Below, one piece after another: positions 61,712-64,000 of a stretch of 64,000 nucleotides of DNA. This DNA comes from TH-plancto1 sp043777375 (GTDB taxonomy: Bacteria > Planctomycetota > Planctomycetia > Planctomycetales > Planctomycetaceae), in the NCBI GenBank assembly GCA_043777375.1, contig JAYWHX010000170.1:1-64000 (forward strand), in the 5' to 3' direction. The notes beneath the pieces are model-generated. The model was given only the letters and a program-made list of their open reading frames with translations. It had not been told where the DNA came from and ran no database searches. Each line of letters starts with the position of its first letter. Positions within the stretch are counted from its first letter, which is position 1. The translations under genes were made by a program, and so were the position numbers.

Positions 61712-62677
61712 CTAACGGCCATGCAGAACCTGATGGTTGATCACGTTCTCCGGGACCCGTCCCTGCAACACATCGACCACCTGCTTGGCGGTTCGCTCTC
61801 GTAAGTTGATTAATGACTCTTCGGACACAAACGCAATATGCGGCGTGGCGATCACCCGCTCATCCGAATAGAGCGGGTCCGCCAGATTCGGCGGCTCCGG
61901 CTCAAACACATCCAGCCCGGCCCCGCCAATCGTGTTCGATTGCAGAGCCGCCCACAAAGCCGCGTGATCGATCAACGGCCCACGCGAGGTGTTGATGATC
62001 ACTGCGTGCGGTTTCATCGAGGCCAGCGTCTTGGCGTTCACCACATGCTTCGTCTGCGGGGTCAACGGAGCGTGCAGTGACAGGAAATCACTCCGCCGAA
62101 ACAGTTCATCGAGGCTGACCATCTCACAACCGGTTCCCCGATCGTTCCCCGTGGCCGAATGGGCGATCACCTTCAGCCCCAGTCCCTGCGCCTTCAGTCG
62201 CAACAGCTGTCCCGTGCGACCAAATCCCAGCAGGCCCAACGTCTGCCCGGACAGACGCCGCAGCGGCTGTCCGGCCCGCAGGTCGTAGACGCCTTGCTTG
62301 GTCTTGAGGTAATGAAACGCCACGTTGCGAGCCTGCCCCAGCAGCAGGGCCAGTGCGTGTTCGGCGACTTCCTCAATGCAGTAGTCCGGAATGTTCGTGA
62401 CCAGAATCTTCTGCGAGGTCGCATACGCCACATCGATATTATCCAGCCCAATCCCCAGACGGGCCACATGTTTGCACCCCGGCGAGGCTGCGATCACAGG
62501 CTGTGTGACCTTAGCCCAGCAGGTCATGATCGCCTGGCAATCCGCCGCCAGACGAGACAACGTCGCCTCGTCCCCCGCCGGTGCCTCGATCAAGTCGATC
62601 CCTGCCGCCGCCAGGATGCCGCGTTCGATGGAATCATCCGCCCACGGACGGTCGGTCAGAAGAACTCGTTGGGTCAT
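61712..62677 (-). CDS. D-isomer 2-hydroxyacid dehydrogenase
   Basis: 321 residues of the NAD-dependent D-2-hydroxyacid/CtBP type. Rossmann motif LGLLGFGRTGQLLRLKAQGLG, substrate-site VARLGIGLDNIDV and DYCIEEVAEHALALLLG, catalytic Arg in VIINTSRGPLIDHAAL, Glu in GLDVFEPEPPN, and His in VIATPHIAFVSEES. It reduces or oxidises a 2-hydroxyacid (phosphoglycerate, glyoxylate and others are possible). Substrate cannot be set from sequence. Plain start MTQRVLLTDRPW. Confidence 0.95.
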   Translation of the reverse strand: MTQRVLLTDRPWADDSIERGILAAAGIDLIEAPAGDEATLSRLAADCQAIMTCWAKVTQPVIAASPGCKHVARLGIGLDNIDVAYATSQKILVTNIPDYCIEEVAEHALALLLGQARNVAFHYLKTKQGVYDLRAGQPLRRLSGQTLGLLGFGRTGQLLRLKAQGLGLKVIAHSATGNDRGTGCEMVSLDELFRRSDFLSLHAPLTPQTKHVVNAKTLASMKPHAVIINTSRGPLIDHAALWAALQSNTIGGAGLDVFEPEPPNLADPLYSDERVIATPHIAFVSEESLINLRERTAKQVVDVLQGRVPENVINHQVLHGR

Positions 62678-63029
62678 GTCTGCTCACTCACACGGTGTTC
62701 GATCTCTCGGTCCCGGACATCTGGCCGATACCCCTGATCTGAAATGCGGTTCAGCGACTGCTCTCAAGTCCCGCCGGGGCTGCGGGAATCGTATGCGATT
62801 TCCATGAAAAACTCCTTGAACTGGCCATCGAAATGCCTCGGAATGCGGTCAGGGTAATTGCCTGTTGTCATATCGGACGAGTAGTGTGGGCTTTAAGCTC
62901 ACGCGACTTTGAAAACAGCGAACGCCCTCGGATTGCAGGTTGATTCATGATCCATGATTCGGTTCAAGAACCGAGTGAGACGGTTCACCACCGACCACTT
63001 GGCTGGTTGCGTTTCGGGAGAACATTCAC
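62678..63029. other. Intergenic region with a family E unit
   Basis: A single GTGTGGGCTTTAAGCTCACG unit at 62884-62903 is the only recognised element. The rest holds divergent promoters. Confidence 0.5.
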
Positions 63030-63854
63030 GTGACGGACTGGAACCTAGTCACGAGCATTCCGCCTTGGGGAACCATGTGGGGACTCTCTGTGGTTCTCTA
63101 TGGCGTCTTGAAGGGGATTAGCTGGTCGGCTCGCACTGTGCAGTCTCCTGTTTGGAGGCAGGCTGGGTATTTGCTGGCGTGGCCGGGGATGGATGTCGAT
63201 GGTTTCTTGGGGCGTACGCCAGCGGTTCCCGCCCCTCCCACAGTACACGAGTGCAGCTTGGCATTCTTCAAGCTGGGATGTGGGATCGCCCTGCTGTGGG
63301 GTGTCGCCAGGCTCGTGGTCTCCGAGAGCCAGCTGCTCGCCGGGTGGGTCGGAATGATCGGGATCATCTTCGTCCTACACTTCGGACTCTTCCACGTCTT
63401 GTCGTGTGCATGGCGCTGGAGCGCAGTCAACGCGGCCCCGATCATGAACTGGCCGATTGCGTCGCAGAGCCTGACCGAGTTCTGGGGGCGTCGCTGGAAT
63501 CTGGCGTTTCGAGATCTGACGCATCGCTTTCTGTTTCAACCGCTACTTCGCCGAATCGGCCGGGTCAGTTCCCTGCTGGTCGGTTTTCTGGTCAGCGGGC
63601 TGATTCATGACCTCGTCATCTCTGTCCCGGCACGAGGAGGCTGGGGCCTGCCGACGCTCTATTTCACACTCCAAAGCGTCGCGATCTTGATCGAGCGCAG
63701 CCGTGTGGGTCGCCGGATCGGACTGGGGAGCGGCCTCGTGGGTAGGCTCTTCTGTTTCGCCATCCTCGCCCTCCCCTGTCCGCTCTTGTTCCACTCGGCG
63801 TTTGTTCTGCGAGTGATTGTCCCGTTCCTGCATGTCCTCGGAGCCTTGCCATGA
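63030..63854 (+). CDS. MBOAT / wax-synthase-like acyltransferase
   Basis: 274 residues from a GTG, polytopic (about seven hydrophobic segments, such as LGCGIALLWGVARLVV, IGIIFVLHFGLFHVLSCAW and LFCFAILALPCPLLF). The block PIASQSLTEFWGRRWNLAFRDL and the later LVSGLIHDLVISVP correspond to the SLxDFWGRRWN and catalytic-His motifs of plant-type wax synthases and related membrane-bound O-acyltransferases. It transfers fatty acyl chains to an alcohol or glycan; substrate open. The stop overlaps the next ATG (ATGA at 63851), so the two are coupled. Confidence 0.85.
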   Translation: MTDWNLVTSIPPWGTMWGLSVVLYGVLKGISWSARTVQSPVWRQAGYLLAWPGMDVDGFLGRTPAVPAPPTVHECSLAFFKLGCGIALLWGVARLVVSESQLLAGWVGMIGIIFVLHFGLFHVLSCAWRWSAVNAAPIMNWPIASQSLTEFWGRRWNLAFRDLTHRFLFQPLLRRIGRVSSLLVGFLVSGLIHDLVISVPARGGWGLPTLYFTLQSVAILIERSRVGRRIGLGSGLVGRLFCFAILALPCPLLFHSAFVLRVIVPFLHVLGALP

Positions 63855-64000
63855 CCATCGACCTTGCCACAACCATCTTCTATGCCGGAATCGGACAGCT
63901 GGGCGTCCTCGTCGCCTCGTCGCTGGTCCCTGTGCGACTCGACTGGAAGACTACACTCTCTCCACTGCCGCACCTCGTTCGGCAGCTGTTCTGGGTCTAC
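63851..64000 (+). CDS. Start of a hypothetical membrane protein (cut by window edge)
   Basis: Fifty codons are seen, starting MTIDLATTIFYAGIGQLGVL with a likely membrane segment (IFYAGIGQLGVLVASSLVPV) and no stop before the edge. It overlaps the MBOAT gene by 4 bases, implying a shared role in the same membrane system. Family not recognisable from this length. Confidence 0.75.
   Translation, partial: MTIDLATTIFYAGIGQLGVLVASSLVPVRLDWKTTLSPLPHLVRQLFWVY

Overview
The window looks like a chromosomal segment of a planctomycete (Planctomycetia, Planctomycetales level; genus not assignable by eye). The reasons are a cluster of families that are typical of that phylum: DUF1559 pilin-like proteins, DUF1501 Tat proteins, DUF1573, DUF1080 (3-keto-disaccharide hydrolase-like) domains, a large DUF1080/PA14/c-type-haem fusion, a LEPR-XLL cell-surface giant with cadherin repeats, and many palindromic intergenic repeats. 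GC content is high and genes are mostly monocistronic or in pairs on both strands. There is no phage, IS transposase, integrase or CRISPR array that I can see.

Layout. 1-7.2 kb: 5' part of leuS (minus, cut by the window edge), an alkaline-phosphatase-superfamily enzyme, a membrane-anchored PQQ-type beta-propeller, then a sugar ABC ATPase and deoC on the plus strand. 7.3-14.2 kb: a two-TM protein overlapping a HEAT-repeat lipoprotein, an orphan HicB-like protein, a DUF1559 protein, an exported alpha/beta hydrolase, a phosphohexomutase-like protein with its active site lost, and tRNA-His. 14.4-24.5 kb: GNAT acetyltransferase, mscL, a divergent DUF1573 / spermidine-synthase-like membrane fusion pair, tatA plus an M28 peptidase, and an ECF sigma / anti-sigma pair. 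25-33 kb: an outer-membrane-like protein, DUF1501, an exported acidic protein, an aldehyde ferredoxin oxidoreductase and a PSP1 (YaaT-like) protein. 33-39 kb: one giant surface protein gene split exactly in two by an in-frame TAA. 40-43 kb: a DUF1080 protein, about 1 kb of stacked palindromes, a Flp pilin and a VanZ-like protein. 43-54 kb: an FHA/coiled-coil giant, a prenyltransferase-fold protein, dihydrolipoamide acyltransferase, a SUMF1-domain protein, and a three-gene set of small membrane/coiled-coil proteins ending with a 44-residue membrane peptide. 54-64 kb: leuD, an AT-richer membrane protein, the 1203-residue multi-haem fusion, a dehalogenase-like hydrolase, a coiled-coil protein, a 2-hydroxyacid dehydrogenase and a MBOAT/wax-synthase-like operon running off the edge.

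The most striking property is not one gene but the repeats. At least a dozen distinct families of paired inverted repeats lie between genes, and several have gone inside reading frames without breaking them: two places in leuS, a nested double insertion of about 87 codons in the aldehyde ferredoxin oxidoreductase, the leader of the HEAT lipoprotein and of the M28 peptidase, the linkers of the E2 subunit, and the last codons plus stop of the VanZ-like gene. This resembles, in behaviour, the coding palindromic elements described in Rickettsia, but the families here are different. Starts were chosen by Shine-Dalgarno spacing, signal peptides and repeat boundaries; many long upstream extensions were rejected because they only translate repeats.
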